Shown here: positions 52,739 through 61,344 of the stretch, piece by piece
Position numbering within the stretch: position 1 is the first letter of the stretch
Layout of the letters: each line of letters begins with the position of its first letter
Assembly: GCA_021770825.1 (NCBI GenBank)
Contig: JAETQD010000007.1
Span: 89,316 to 153,315 of the forward strand
Reading direction: 5' to 3'
DNA from: Clostridium sp.
GTDB taxonomy: Bacteria > Bacillota > Clostridia > Lachnospirales > Lachnospiraceae
DNA: 64,000 nucleotides
Made by a program: the position numbers and the translations under genes
The notes under the pieces: generated by a model
Told to the model about the DNA's origin: nothing
The model's database searches: none
What the model saw: the letters and a program-made list of their open reading frames with translations, nothing else

Positions 52739-53758
52739 CTACTCCCTTTCCTTTAAGATCTCTGTGAGGCGGATTCCCTTTAAAAACTTAAGTTCCATGG
52801 CCCATGAAAAAAGCGTCATGGCCAGGCACAAAAGAAGGGAGATTCCATAGGCCTTCGGACCCACGGACATCTTCCCATCACCATCAGAGTCCCGAACTCC
52901 GTGACCCGTTCCCTGAGATTAATCATGGAGATATTATAAATCAGGATGGCCCCTGCGGCCGCCGATAAGACAATGAACATATTCATCATGGCTAACATGC
53001 TTCCCATCATGTCCTCATAGCTTTTCACTACCTTTTCGGCATCCACCATCCAGGTCACGCGTCCTGCCGAAAGAAGCTGTTCCTTCAGTGCCTCTTTCTT
53101 TCCCGGCTCCGCTTTTATGAGAACAGAATTGGCGGCCTCTCCCGTATGAAAGGTATGGGCCAGGGAAAAAAGCTCCATGTAGCAGCCGCTTCCAAAGCTT
53201 TCTTCCATCACAAGGCTTACGGGAACCGAAACGGTTTCCTCCCCAAGGCCCATGGCAGACCCCCAGAAAGGTAAAGGTTACGGTTTCTCCCTCCAGAAGA
53301 AGAGTCATGGGCTCTCCCGCTTCATACCCGTATACCTCCGACATTCTGGCCCCCAGATAGAGGCCCTCCTGCCGGTTTTCCTCCCCGAAAGGGACAGAAA
53401 GCTCCAGCTTATTTAAAGCGTCCTCCTCGTCGTAGGACATGAGATGTACGGTGACAATCTCCTCCTGCCCCCTTGCCAAAAGCCTCACATCCCGGCTCAT
53501 TTTTCCGGAAACTCCGGCAATTCCGGGGATTTTGCGAAGGTCCGAAAGCTCCGTCTCCGAAATCCCGGCCACCTCGGCAAAGACCTGGGCCAGACAGTTT
53601 TTTTCATAGTAAACATCCACCTGGTCCTTTAAGTTTCTCAAGGTGTCCTTCATGGCCACGAAAATAAAAATGCCGATGGCAATGATGAAAACGGCTCCCA
53701 GAAAGGAGCCCTTATTCTGTCTGGCCAGCCGGAACACATTTTTCCAGTAGGTTTTCAC
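52739..53758 (-). pseudogene. Disrupted MacB/FtsX-like ABC permease
   Basis: The GTG start at 53758 (overlapping the ATPase stop codon) opens a normal FtsX permease N-terminus: M-K-T-Y-W-K-N-V-F, one span, then the extracellular domain. At a run of five G near 53262 the frame shifts (T-F-L-G then S-A-M-G-L in the +1 frame). That second frame reaches the C-terminal spans and, after F-G-T-L-M-V-M-G, shifts and jumps to K-M-S-V-G-P, so a stretch of the last spans is missing. The end reads L-T-E-I-L-K-E-R-E and TAG. At least two lesions make this non-functional. Confidence 0.8.
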
Positions 53759-54299
53759 TGCCAGTCCACCTCCCCGGGAGCCAGAGGATGCTCATGTTTC
53801 ACGATTTTTTCCAGAACCCCGTCTTTAAAATAGAACACCCGGTCTGCGATTTTTGCAATGTTCTGGTTATGGGTGATGAGCACCACCGTTTTTTTGTAGT
53901 TTTTATTAAAGTCCCATAAAAGCTTTAAAATCTGCACTCCTGTCTGGCTGTCCAGAGCCCCTGTGGGCTCGTCGCACAGCAGAATATCCGGATTTTTGCA
54001 GAGAGCTCTTGCAATGGCAACCCTTTGCTGCTGCCCGCCGGATAATTTGCTTGGGAAATGATCTGCCCGGTCCAAAAGCCCCACCTCATCAAGAAGTTTT
54101 TTCGGGTCCAGGGGATTTTTCCCAAGCTCCGCCGCCAGCTCCACATTTTCCAGGGCCGTAAGTCCCGGCATCAGATTATAAAACTGGAACACAAAGCCCA
54201 CATGGTTTCTCCGGTACTCCGTCAGGGCCCGGCTGTTGTTCCAGTCCATATCATGCCCCTCATATTCCATGGTGCCGCCTGCCTTCGCCTGGATATTGG
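53755..54299 (-). pseudogene. Truncated MacB-like ABC ATPase lacking Walker A
   Basis: The frame has the Q-loop (F-V-F-Q-F-Y-N-L-M-P), signature L-S-G-G-Q-Q-Q-R, Walker B L-L-C-D-E-P-T-G-A-L-D and H-loop I-T-H-N, but the first 40 or so residues with Walker A are gone. The ORF from ATG 54270 is 171 residues against a usual 220-230. The cut end lies just after a promoter and a TTAG-N6-CTAA dyad, so the deletion removed the start codon and ATP-binding site but left the control region. Confidence 0.8.
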
Positions 54300-54359
54300 T
54301 TAGGTTTATCTAACTTCTTATATGGCTCTATGGTACCCCTGTACTTCCCCGGATGTCAA
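54300..54359 (-). promoter_or_regulatory. Orphan promoter with TTAG-N6-CTAA dyad (site E)
   Basis: TTGACA (54354-54359), 18-nt spacer, TACCAT (54330-54335). The dyad TTAG GTTTAT CTAA (54300-54313, plus strand) is about 10-20 nt into the transcript. It once drove the MacB-type operon. Confidence 0.55.
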
Positions 54360-54395
54360 CGGTATTTTCACGGTTTCATTGAGAATTTTTCTCAT

Positions 54396-55631
54396 TTATC
54401 CCTTCACCACTCCTACGGTCCGCAGTCTCCGCACCGGAACCACCAGATCTTTCTGGCTGTCCATGACCATATCAATGTCCTTATAAGCAAACCGGCTCTC
54501 CTCTGCCACATCGGCCTTTCCTCTTTTTCCAAGAACCACGCCCTGCTTATCCAAATCCAAAATCACCTCCTCGGCCGTAAAGGCGGCCATGGCGCCTTTT
54601 CTGGAATACTGTCTCCCTGCACCGTGGGAACAGGAGCAGAAGCTTTCCGGATTTCCCTTTCCCATGACCACATAGCTGTACGAGCCCATGGCGCCGGGAA
54701 TCACCGCCAGCTCCCCGTTTTCCGCCCGCACGGCACCTTTTCTGTGGACATAGACCTCCTGTCCGTAGTGGGTCTCCAGGGCTGCATAGTTGTGATGGCA
54801 GTTGATATCTTCGGAAAATTCCAGATTGAGATCGGTGTACTTTCCAATCCACTTTTCCATCACTGCCTTTACGGCAAGCATCATTTTCTCCCTGTTTTCC
54901 CGGGCATAATCCATGGAAAGATTCATCCAGTTTAAATATCGTCTTCCCTCCCTGCTGTCCGCCGGAAGGAATGCCAGACGGTACTCATCGGGAACCTGGC
55001 TGTAATAGCGGGTATTTAACTCCCGGGCTTTCTGGTGGAAATAGTCGCACACGGATTTTCCGAAATGACGGCTCCCCGAATGAATCATAATGGAAAGGAA
55101 GCCCTCATCGTCTGCCTGGAGCTCAATAAAATGGTTTCCGCCGCCTAAGGTTCCAATCTGAAAATATCCTGCCTCCAACTGTCCCAAAAGCTCTCCGTCC
55201 TCCTCATACCGGTCCATCTCATCATAGGCCTTATCCAGCGTATAGCAGGGCATGGGAGCTTTATGGTGGGAAAAGCCCACCGGAATATTCCGCATAATAT
55301 CCCCAATCATGGCCTGAACCATGGTGCCGTTTCCCGTCATGATATCTTTGATTTCCTCCAGCCGCACGTTGGTTCTTGTGTAGGCCATTCCGCAGCCGAT
55401 GTCCACCCCCACGGCGTTGGGAATCACAACTCCCCTGGCCGCAATGACGCCGCCGATGGGCATTCCCATTCCTGCATGGGTGTCCGGCATCAGGCTCACC
55501 CACTTATGGAGAAACGGAAGGCGGGACAGATGGTATGCCTGTTCCACACAGGTCTCATCCAGATCTTCCTTTTTTTCCAACCATACCTTCACCGGGACCT
55601 TCATATTTTCCTTTTCATACCATACAAACAT
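54396..55631 (-). CDS. rtcB: RtcB-family RNA ligase
   Basis: A 411-residue RtcB, which joins RNA ends bearing 2',3'-cyclic phosphate (or 3'-phosphate) to 5'-OH using GTP. Metal and guanylation residues are visible: Cys80 in V-D-I-G-C-G-M, His in G-G-G-N-H-F-I-E, H-S-G-S-R-H-F-G, C-H-H-N-Y and the nucleotidyl site C-S-H-G-A-G-R. It is of the shorter RtcB class. ATG at 55631 with GAGAGGATG upstream was chosen over a longer frame. It is divergent from two WYL-domain genes; no rtcA or RtcR-type regulator is present. Confidence 0.9.
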   Translation of the reverse strand: MFVWYEKENMKVPVKVWLEKKEDLDETCVEQAYHLSRLPFLHKWVSLMPDTHAGMGMPIGGVIAARGVVIPNAVGVDIGCGMAYTRTNVRLEEIKDIMTGNGTMVQAMIGDIMRNIPVGFSHHKAPMPCYTLDKAYDEMDRYEEDGELLGQLEAGYFQIGTLGGGNHFIELQADDEGFLSIMIHSGSRHFGKSVCDYFHQKARELNTRYYSQVPDEYRLAFLPADSREGRRYLNWMNLSMDYARENREKMMLAVKAVMEKWIGKYTDLNLEFSEDINCHHNYAALETHYGQEVYVHRKGAVRAENGELAVIPGAMGSYSYVVMGKGNPESFCSCSHGAGRQYSRKGAMAAFTAEEVILDLDKQGVVLGKRGKADVAEESRFAYKDIDMVMDSQKDLVVPVRRLRTVGVVKG

Positions 55632-55722
55632 ACACTCACATCCTCTCTTCCTTATTTTGTCTGTCTGCATCTTTAACATACCGGAATTTTCCAGGGAAAT
55701 CATTTAAAAAACATTGCGAACA

Positions 55723-55751
55723 TGGACTTTCCCTCTGCCATGGACTATAAT
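55723..55751 (+). promoter_or_regulatory. Promoter of the WYL gene pair
   Basis: TGGACT (55723-55728), 17-nt spacer, TATAAT (55746-55751). CATGGACT occurs twice, at 55721-55728 and 55739-55746, 18 nt apart. The start point would fall after 55755, which excludes the ATG at 55722 as the start. Confidence 0.65.
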
Positions 55752-55775
55752 GGGAACAGAAATGAGGGCATGGAT

Positions 55776-57050
55776 ATGGCAGAATTCAACGAACTGATTA
55801 AAAACTTTGACCGGATCCGGGACTACATGCGGCAGTTTTTCGTCTACGGATATAAAAGCCGGGGAGACTTTGACAAAAAAAGCGGCCGCACCTATGACAA
55901 CGAGCGGAGACGGATTGAGAGCTGGCTGGGAGACTATGTGAAATCCGCCTACACGGGAAAAGGGAAAAATGTCTACATCAGCGTGGACAGTAAAACCATC
56001 CCCCAGAACCCCTTATACGGGGCCTGGAAGTCCAAAAGCTTTACGGATAACGATATTCTTCTGCACTTTTTTCTCCTGGACCTTCTCTTTGACAGCCCGG
56101 AGGGAAAAACTGCAAAGGACCTGGCAGACGAGATTTCTTCCCGGTACGGCATGGTCTTTGACAGCCAGACTGTGCGGCTTAAGCTTAAGGAATATGAAGA
56201 GCTGGGGCTTTTTACATCGTTCAAACAGGGAAAAAACCTCTGCTACCGGCTCCTTTTCGGACCTGCATCCCCAAACGATGGGGCACTTTCTCCCGATACC
56301 TGGCAGGCCCTCCTTACGGCGGTCACCTTCTATCAGGAAGCCGCGCCCTTCGGCTTTGTGGGAAGCACCATCCTGGACGGGGAGGACATGGAAAACCATC
56401 TCTTCCAGTTTAAGCACCATTTCATCGTCCATACCCTGGAGGACGGCGTTCTCTGTGAAATTTTAACGGCCATGAAGGAGCACAGGAGAATCTCCTTCGT
56501 CAATAAAAGCAGCCGCACCCAGAATATTTCCACGGTGACGGGGATTCCCTTAAAAATATATGTCAGCACCCAGACCGGAAGGCGGTACCTCTGCCTCTAT
56601 CTGGAAGGACCGAGACGGTTCATCAATTACCGCCTGGACTCCATCACCGCTGTGACCCATTTGGAGAACTGTGAGGAATATGAAGAATATGAGAATGCCC
56701 TTTTGAGAAACATGAAACACTGCTGGGGCGTTTCCTTCGGCGGCAGCAGCCGGATGGAGGAAATCTATGTGAAGCTCTGGATTGACGTGGAACGGGAACC
56801 CCACATTTTAAACCGCCTGTACCGGGAAAGCCGCGGCGGGGAAATCTTAAAAATCCGCGATCATGAATACCTGTACAGCGGCCTGTTTTTTGACACCAAC
56901 GAGATGCTGTCCTGGGTGAAAACCTTCACCGGGCGGATTCTGGACATTCAGGGTACCAATGCCATGGCCATCGGAAAGCTTGTGCGGGATTTGGAAAAAA
57001 TGTATGAAATGTATGGTCTGCCGAAAGGAACGGAACATGGAACTGTTTGA
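55776..57050 (+). CDS. WYL-domain regulatory protein 1
   Basis: A 424-residue protein. The N-terminal half has a helix-turn-helix-like region (A-K-D-L-A-D-E-I-S-S-R-Y-G-M-V-F-D-S-Q-T and on, about residues 90-140). The C-terminal half resembles a WYL domain, with I-S-F-V-N-K-S, then R-R-Y-L-C-L-Y-L-E-G-P-R-R-F-I-N-Y-R-L-D-S-I, where R-Y-L takes the place of W-Y-L, and a WCX-like end (V-K-L-W-I-D-V-E). WYL domains bind nucleic acids or nucleotides. ATG at 55776 has GAGGG 7 nt upstream. It overlaps the next gene by 14 nt. Confidence 0.75.
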   Translation: MAEFNELIKNFDRIRDYMRQFFVYGYKSRGDFDKKSGRTYDNERRRIESWLGDYVKSAYTGKGKNVYISVDSKTIPQNPLYGAWKSKSFTDNDILLHFFLLDLLFDSPEGKTAKDLADEISSRYGMVFDSQTVRLKLKEYEELGLFTSFKQGKNLCYRLLFGPASPNDGALSPDTWQALLTAVTFYQEAAPFGFVGSTILDGEDMENHLFQFKHHFIVHTLEDGVLCEILTAMKEHRRISFVNKSSRTQNISTVTGIPLKIYVSTQTGRRYLCLYLEGPRRFINYRLDSITAVTHLENCEEYEEYENALLRNMKHCWGVSFGGSSRMEEIYVKLWIDVEREPHILNRLYRESRGGEILKIRDHEYLYSGLFFDTNEMLSWVKTFTGRILDIQGTNAMAIGKLVRDLEKMYEMYGLPKGTEHGTV

Positions 57051-58023
57051 GAAATACTATAACTGCTATTATCAGGTGGTCCGCCATATTTTAATGGAGG
57101 CGGAATCCTCCCCCATGACGGAAAAACGGATGCGTGCGCTTTCGGAACGCTACGGATACCAGGAAAGTGCCCTGGCCATCGTGCCGAAGCTTTTGGACGG
57201 GACCTGGCCTTTTCTTTCTTCCTACGGGTCCGCTGTCCTTACACATCCGGACGTATTAAAGCCCGGTGCCCTTCCCCTCACAAAGCTTCAGAAATCCTGG
57301 CTTTCTGCCCTTTTAGAGGACCCCAGAATCCGGCTTTTTCTGACCGATGCCCAGTACGGGGAAGCCGTCTCCTGGCTTTCCGGTACGGATCCGCTTTTTT
57401 CCCGGGACGATTTTCATTTCTTTGACACCTACGGGGACAGGGACCCCTATGAGGACGCGGAATACAAAAAACGCTTCCACACCATCCTCAATGCCCTTTC
57501 CAACAAGCAGGCCCTGATCATCGCCTATGAAAACCGAAAAGGTGAAAGCTCTGTCCGGGAGGCAGCCCCCTACCAGCTCCAGTATTCTTCCAGGGACGGG
57601 AAGTTCCGGCTCTGCTGCCTGGAGCGGTCCGGAAAACGGTTTTCCAAAAATACGGTCCTGAACCTGGGCCGCATTCTGGCCTGCCATCCCTCCCATGAGG
57701 AGGTGCCGGAAGCTGCCGCTCTCCGTTCCTTCCTCCCGGTCCACCGCTGCGAGGAGCCTGTGGTCCTGGAAATCGGCGGCGAGAGGAACTCCCTGGAACG
57801 GTGCATGCTGCACTTTGCCAACTATGAAAAGCATACCAGATACAATGAGGAGACAAAAACCTGGATTTGCTCCCTTTACTACGACACGGCCGATGAGACA
57901 GAGCTTTTGATTGAAATCCTCTCCTTCGGCCCCGTCATCCGGGTGCTGGGCCCGGATGCCTTTCTGGAGCAAATCCGGGCCCGGGTCATCCGGCAGCATG
58001 AGCTGTTTTATAAGCCCATCTGA
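57037..58023 (+). CDS. WYL-domain-like regulatory protein 2
   Basis: A 328-residue protein encoded with, and partly similar in layout to, the first one. It starts M-E-L-F-E-K-Y-Y-N-C-Y-Y, has a WYL-like beta core (A-L-I-I-A-Y-E-N-R-K-G, then F-R-L-C-C-L-E-R-S-G-K-R), and a C-terminal WCX-like part ending V-I-R-Q-H-E-L-F-Y-K-P-I. A helix-turn-helix is less clear. ATG at 57037 has AAAGGAACGG upstream and overlaps the stop of the first gene. The two products may act as a heteromer. Confidence 0.68.
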   Translation: MELFEKYYNCYYQVVRHILMEAESSPMTEKRMRALSERYGYQESALAIVPKLLDGTWPFLSSYGSAVLTHPDVLKPGALPLTKLQKSWLSALLEDPRIRLFLTDAQYGEAVSWLSGTDPLFSRDDFHFFDTYGDRDPYEDAEYKKRFHTILNALSNKQALIIAYENRKGESSVREAAPYQLQYSSRDGKFRLCCLERSGKRFSKNTVLNLGRILACHPSHEEVPEAAALRSFLPVHRCEEPVVLEIGGERNSLERCMLHFANYEKHTRYNEETKTWICSLYYDTADETELLIEILSFGPVIRVLGPDAFLEQIRARVIRQHELFYKPI

Positions 58024-58038
58024 TGGTATTTCTTTTTC

Positions 58039-59841
58039 TTACAGAGTCCAGGAAAGGCTCTGGCTCTGTAAGCCTGCCATGTGGCGGTAGATGCCGTCCT
58101 GTTTCATCAGTTCGGCCGGGCTTCCCGATTCCGCCACAACTCCGTCCTTCAGCACAATGATCTGATCGGCCCCTGCCACTGTACGCATTCTGTGGGCGAT
58201 GATCAGCACGGTCTTATTTTTCACCAGGTTAGACACGGCCTCCTGCACCAGAGTTTCGTTCTCCACATCCAGGGAGGCTGTGGCCTCGTCCAAAAGCACA
58301 ATGGGAGCGTCCTTTAAGATGGCTCTGGCCAGGGCAATTCTCTGGACCTCACCGCCGGATAAGTAGATTCCTTTGGTTCCCACCACCGTGTCAAGGCCCT
58401 TAGGCAGCTTTTCGATGATGTCTTCACACCGGGCGGCCTTTAAGGCCCTCATGACCTCCTCTCTGGCGGCATCCGGCCTTGCGGCCCGGACATTGTTTAA
58501 CAGAGTATCTTTAAACAGATGGCAGTCCTGGAACACAAAGCTCACAAGCTTCATCAGTTCTTCGGTCCCAATGTCCCGTACATCCGCGCCGCCGATGGAA
58601 ATACTTCCCTCATCCACATCAAAAAATCTGGGGATCAGGCTCACCAGCGTGGTTTTTCCGCCTCCGGAGGGACCCACCATTGCTGCCGTGCTTCCCTGTG
58701 GCACCGTAAGGTTCACATGTTTTACGGCCGGTCTTCCTCCCTTTTCATAGGAGAAGGTCACGTTTTTAAAAGTGACGGAATAATTTATGGGTTTTTTCGG
58801 TACATCCGGCTCCGGAAGGGGCTGTTCGTTTATGATTTTAAGCATCCGCTCCAGGGCGTCCTTCGCCGTCATGGTATTTTCACTGGTCCACATGATCTTA
58901 TTCATCATGGACACGCAGATGGGCGTAAACAGCACATAAAACACCAAATCCAGCACCACCGTCCTGTATGGCGCGCCCAAAGCCGCATCTCCCGCCAGTA
59001 AAATTCCCGCCGGAATCAACACCAGGAAAATCCCGTTGATGCTTGCGGTGTAGGCACACATGGGCAGCCGTAAGGAGACGGCATAGTTTACCGCCCAGTC
59101 CCGGTAACGTAAAATAGCGTCATGGAAGTTTTTAAAGGAAAATACACTCTGCTGGAAGGTCTTCACCACGGGAATTCCCCTCACATACTCCACAGCCTCG
59201 TTGTTCATGTCCTCCAGCGCATTCTGATACTGGGCCATGGACTCCTTGAGGCCCGGACCCATCATTCTGCTTAAAAAGAAAACGCCCACGGCCATGGGAA
59301 GCAGGCTGATGAGACCGAATCTCCAGTCGAATACCAGAAGAAGCACCAAAACGGCGACAGGCGTCACAAAGGCACCTGCCAGGTCCGGAAGCTGGTGGGC
59401 CAGATAGGATTCCGTCTGCCCTGCCCCATCGTCGATGATGCGGCGCAGCTTTCCGCTCCCTGTTTTCTTAAAATATCCCATGGGAAGCCGGGTCAGGTGA
59501 TGGAGCGCCACGGTCTTCATGTTCCTGGCCACCCGGAAAGCAGAAAAATGAGTGCACATCAAGGCGCCGAAATAAAGAATCATGCTGCACAAAGAGGCCG
59601 CCACCGCCATCCAGCCAAGGCGGATCAGCCGTTCCCCATTCAGCCCCGTTTCCCAGGTAAGGACCACTTCCTTTACCACGCTCCACATACAAAGATATGG
59701 AACCAGAGCCACAATGACACTGATTCCCGAAAGTACACAGCCCAAAACGGTCAAATACTTATGATTTCCGGCAAAAGTCATTAAGGTGACCTTTTTTGAC
59801 TGCGGAAGCTCTGTCATAATGGGTTTCGCATTGCCTTTCAC
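58039..59841 (-). CDS. ABC exporter-fold half-transporter (membrane + ATPase)
   Basis: A 600-residue type IV-fold ABC protein. Six membrane helices (to about 320) are followed by an ATPase domain with Walker A G-P-S-G-G-G-K-T-T, Q-loop V-F-Q-D-C-H-L-F, signature L-S-G-G-E-V-Q-R and Walker B V-L-L-D-E-A-T-A-S-L-D. The sequence resembles the IrtAB/YbtPQ class, some of which import iron-siderophores; this is a guess. Such proteins act as dimers, and no partner gene is adjacent. GTG at 59841 has AGAGGAG upstream. Its promoter carries a TetR-type operator, with a tetR gene upstream, and site F (TTAG-N6-CTAA) lies in the leader. Confidence 0.85.
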   Translation of the reverse strand: MKGNAKPIMTELPQSKKVTLMTFAGNHKYLTVLGCVLSGISVIVALVPYLCMWSVVKEVVLTWETGLNGERLIRLGWMAVAASLCSMILYFGALMCTHFSAFRVARNMKTVALHHLTRLPMGYFKKTGSGKLRRIIDDGAGQTESYLAHQLPDLAGAFVTPVAVLVLLLVFDWRFGLISLLPMAVGVFFLSRMMGPGLKESMAQYQNALEDMNNEAVEYVRGIPVVKTFQQSVFSFKNFHDAILRYRDWAVNYAVSLRLPMCAYTASINGIFLVLIPAGILLAGDAALGAPYRTVVLDLVFYVLFTPICVSMMNKIMWTSENTMTAKDALERMLKIINEQPLPEPDVPKKPINYSVTFKNVTFSYEKGGRPAVKHVNLTVPQGSTAAMVGPSGGGKTTLVSLIPRFFDVDEGSISIGGADVRDIGTEELMKLVSFVFQDCHLFKDTLLNNVRAARPDAAREEVMRALKAARCEDIIEKLPKGLDTVVGTKGIYLSGGEVQRIALARAILKDAPIVLLDEATASLDVENETLVQEAVSNLVKNKTVLIIAHRMRTVAGADQIIVLKDGVVAESGSPAELMKQDGIYRHMAGLQSQSLSWTL

Positions 59842-59862
59842 TTTTTCTCCTCTTTTTCTTGG

Positions 59863-59876
59863 TTAGTTTATTCTAA
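59863..59876. promoter_or_regulatory. TTAG-N6-CTAA dyad, site F
   Basis: TTAG TTTATT CTAA, extended to a GGTTAG / CTAACC 6-bp arm dyad, 22 nt upstream of the ABC transporter start. It is the same pattern as sites A-E. Confidence 0.6.
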
Positions 59877-60007
59877 CCTAGGTTTTTGAAAAATGCCCGG
59901 CGGACGAACGCGTTTTTTCGCCAGCGGGCCCGGTGCCATTTTCATGGCTCCTATGTAACAGCGTTATATAACACTGTTATTATCCATCTGAAACCGCCAT
60001 ATGTCAA
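59877..60007 (-). promoter_or_regulatory. ABC transporter promoter with TetR-type operator
   Basis: TTGACA (60002-60007), 17-nt spacer, GATAAT (59979-59984). Directly after the -10 (59957-59978) is a 22-nt dyad with 11-nt arms, AACAGCGTTAT / ATAACACTGTT, one mismatch, which would cover the start point. The product of the tetR gene just upstream is the obvious candidate ligand-controlled repressor. Further down the leader a 25-codon ORF (ATG at about 59942, AGGAG upstream) and a weak hairpin with ATTTTTC are present. Confidence 0.68.
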
Positions 60008-60076
60008 TGGGCTCCATAGACAATTTTTCTCAATAAGAGGAGTTTGCATGCGAGCTTCTTCGCCTGCGGCGGGGCA

Positions 60077-60694
60077 TTATATCTGAAGAATATACCTCCA
60101 GCCTGCATGCTGGAACTTTCCCAGCATCAGCGCACAGGACACGGCTTCCTCCCTCGGCACGTCATGGTCTACAAATTCCTGTATCTGCTGGAAAAAGGAA
60201 CGGCATAAAATATGAATCAGGGAATCCTTCATTTCCGGCACCGGATGGCCCATGGATTTTAAGGCATCCATGAAATCAAAACAGGACTGCTCCTCCATCC
60301 GGGCCAGCTTGTCAAAAAAGGCCTCGCTGGCTCCCGGCGCATTGCAGCAGAGAATCAGCTTAAACACCTCAAAATGGTCATATACATAATTCACCATTCC
60401 GGGCATATACTCGTCTACCACTGTCATAAGCGCCTCCGGCTGTTCCTCCGGAGGAAGGGCGGCAAACTCCCCGTGGGACTCCTGGTACAGACAGACCAGA
60501 CCGTCGGCTGCCTCCTTTGTCAGGGCCTCAAAGAGGGCTTCCTTCCCGGAAAAATACCCGTAAATGGCTCCCGTGGTCACGGATGCCGCAGCAGTAATCC
60601 TCCTCAAAGAGGCTTTTTCATAGCCGTATGTTAAAAATTCTTCCTTCCCGGCCCTGAGAATTGCTTCCTCTGTCTTTGTGCTCTGATTTCCCAT
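60077..60694 (-). CDS. TetR-family transcriptional regulator
   Basis: A 205-residue repressor. The N-terminal helix-turn-helix reads A-I-L-R-A-G-K-E-E-F-L-T-Y-G-Y-E-K-A-S, then R-R-I-T-A-A-A-S-V-T-T-G-A-I-Y-G-Y-F, the classic TetR pattern. The C-terminal ligand domain is all-helical. ATG at 60694 was chosen (GGGAGAG upstream). It precedes the ABC half-transporter, whose promoter holds a matching dyad. The ligand is unknown. Confidence 0.9.
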   Translation of the reverse strand: MGNQSTKTEEAILRAGKEEFLTYGYEKASLRRITAAASVTTGAIYGYFSGKEALFEALTKEAADGLVCLYQESHGEFAALPPEEQPEALMTVVDEYMPGMVNYVYDHFEVFKLILCCNAPGASEAFFDKLARMEEQSCFDFMDALKSMGHPVPEMKDSLIHILCRSFFQQIQEFVDHDVPREEAVSCALMLGKFQHAGWRYILQI

Positions 60695-60714
60695 CTGATG
60701 TCTCTCCCGTTCCT

Positions 60715-60752
60715 TAAAAATACCCGGCCATGTACGTCTTTCCATGGCCGGG
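60715..60752 (-). terminator. Terminator after ferritin
   Basis: A perfect 10-bp stem (CCCGGCCATG / CATGGCCGGG) followed by TATTTTT on the minus strand, 12 nt past the ferritin stop codon. It overlaps the unused upstream part of the tetR frame. Confidence 0.9.
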
Positions 60753-60763
60753 CAGGATTCTTT

Positions 60764-61273
60764 TTATAATACCAGGGAAGGTGCGGAATACACTCTTGCC
60801 TGCAGTTCCTGATTTAACAGATAAAGACTTCTGGCATCATCGCCGAACAGCTTCATCTTCTGAATCAGGTCATTGGAATTTTTCTCTTCCTCTCCCTGCT
60901 CCTTCACGAACCAGTCTAAAAACTGCATGGTGCGGTGATCTCTAGCGGCTGTGGCCGCATCGTAAATATCATTGATTAAAGAGGTCACATATTTTTCATG
61001 TTCCAAAGCTGCTGTCAGCGGATCCATCAGGGTCTCAAACACCTTATCCGGTTTTGCAATGGCCTCCAGGGTCACAGTCTCGCCGTTGTTCTGCATATAC
61101 TGGTAAAACAGCATGGCATGATCCTGCTCTTCCTTTGCCTGAATCTCATACCAGTTGGCAAAGCCGTCCAGTCCCTTGGAAGAATAGAAGTTTGCCATAT
61201 CCAGATACAGATATGCAGAGTAAAATTCTTTGTTGATTTGGGTGTTTAAAAGTTCAGAAACCTTTTTATCCAT
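60764..61273 (-). CDS. ftnA: Ferritin
   Basis: A 169-residue bacterial non-haem ferritin. The ferroxidase ligands are in Q-I-N-K-E-F-Y-S-A-Y, Q-A-K-E-E-Q-D-H-A and the L-D-W-F-V-K-E-Q-G-E-E-E segment. It stores iron as a 24-subunit shell in the cytosol and detoxifies Fe(II). It has its own promoter and terminator. AGGATATGTACC gives a moderate ribosome binding site. Confidence 0.96.
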   Translation of the reverse strand: MDKKVSELLNTQINKEFYSAYLYLDMANFYSSKGLDGFANWYEIQAKEEQDHAMLFYQYMQNNGETVTLEAIAKPDKVFETLMDPLTAALEHEKYVTSLINDIYDAATAARDHRTMQFLDWFVKEQGEEEKNSNDLIQKMKLFGDDARSLYLLNQELQARVYSAPSLVL

Positions 61274-61308
61274 GGTACATATCCTCCGTCTCTCTTCAAT
61301 TTTATATC

Positions 61309-61337
61309 ATCATAGCACGGTCCAAATCAGAATGCAA
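61309..61337 (-). promoter_or_regulatory. Promoter of the ferritin gene
   Basis: TTGCAT (61332-61337), 17-nt spacer, TATGAT (61309-61314). No TTAG-N6-CTAA dyad is present here. Confidence 0.75.
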
Positions 61338-61344
61338 GAAGTGC

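Noticed and set aside
55722..55775. Longer N-terminus for WYL protein 1
   Set aside because: It would start on the promoter itself, before the predicted transcription start.
61274..61344. Iron-type dyad at the ferritin promoter
   Set aside because: No TTAG-N6-CTAA or other clear dyad is present there, so ferritin was not added to the proposed regulon.
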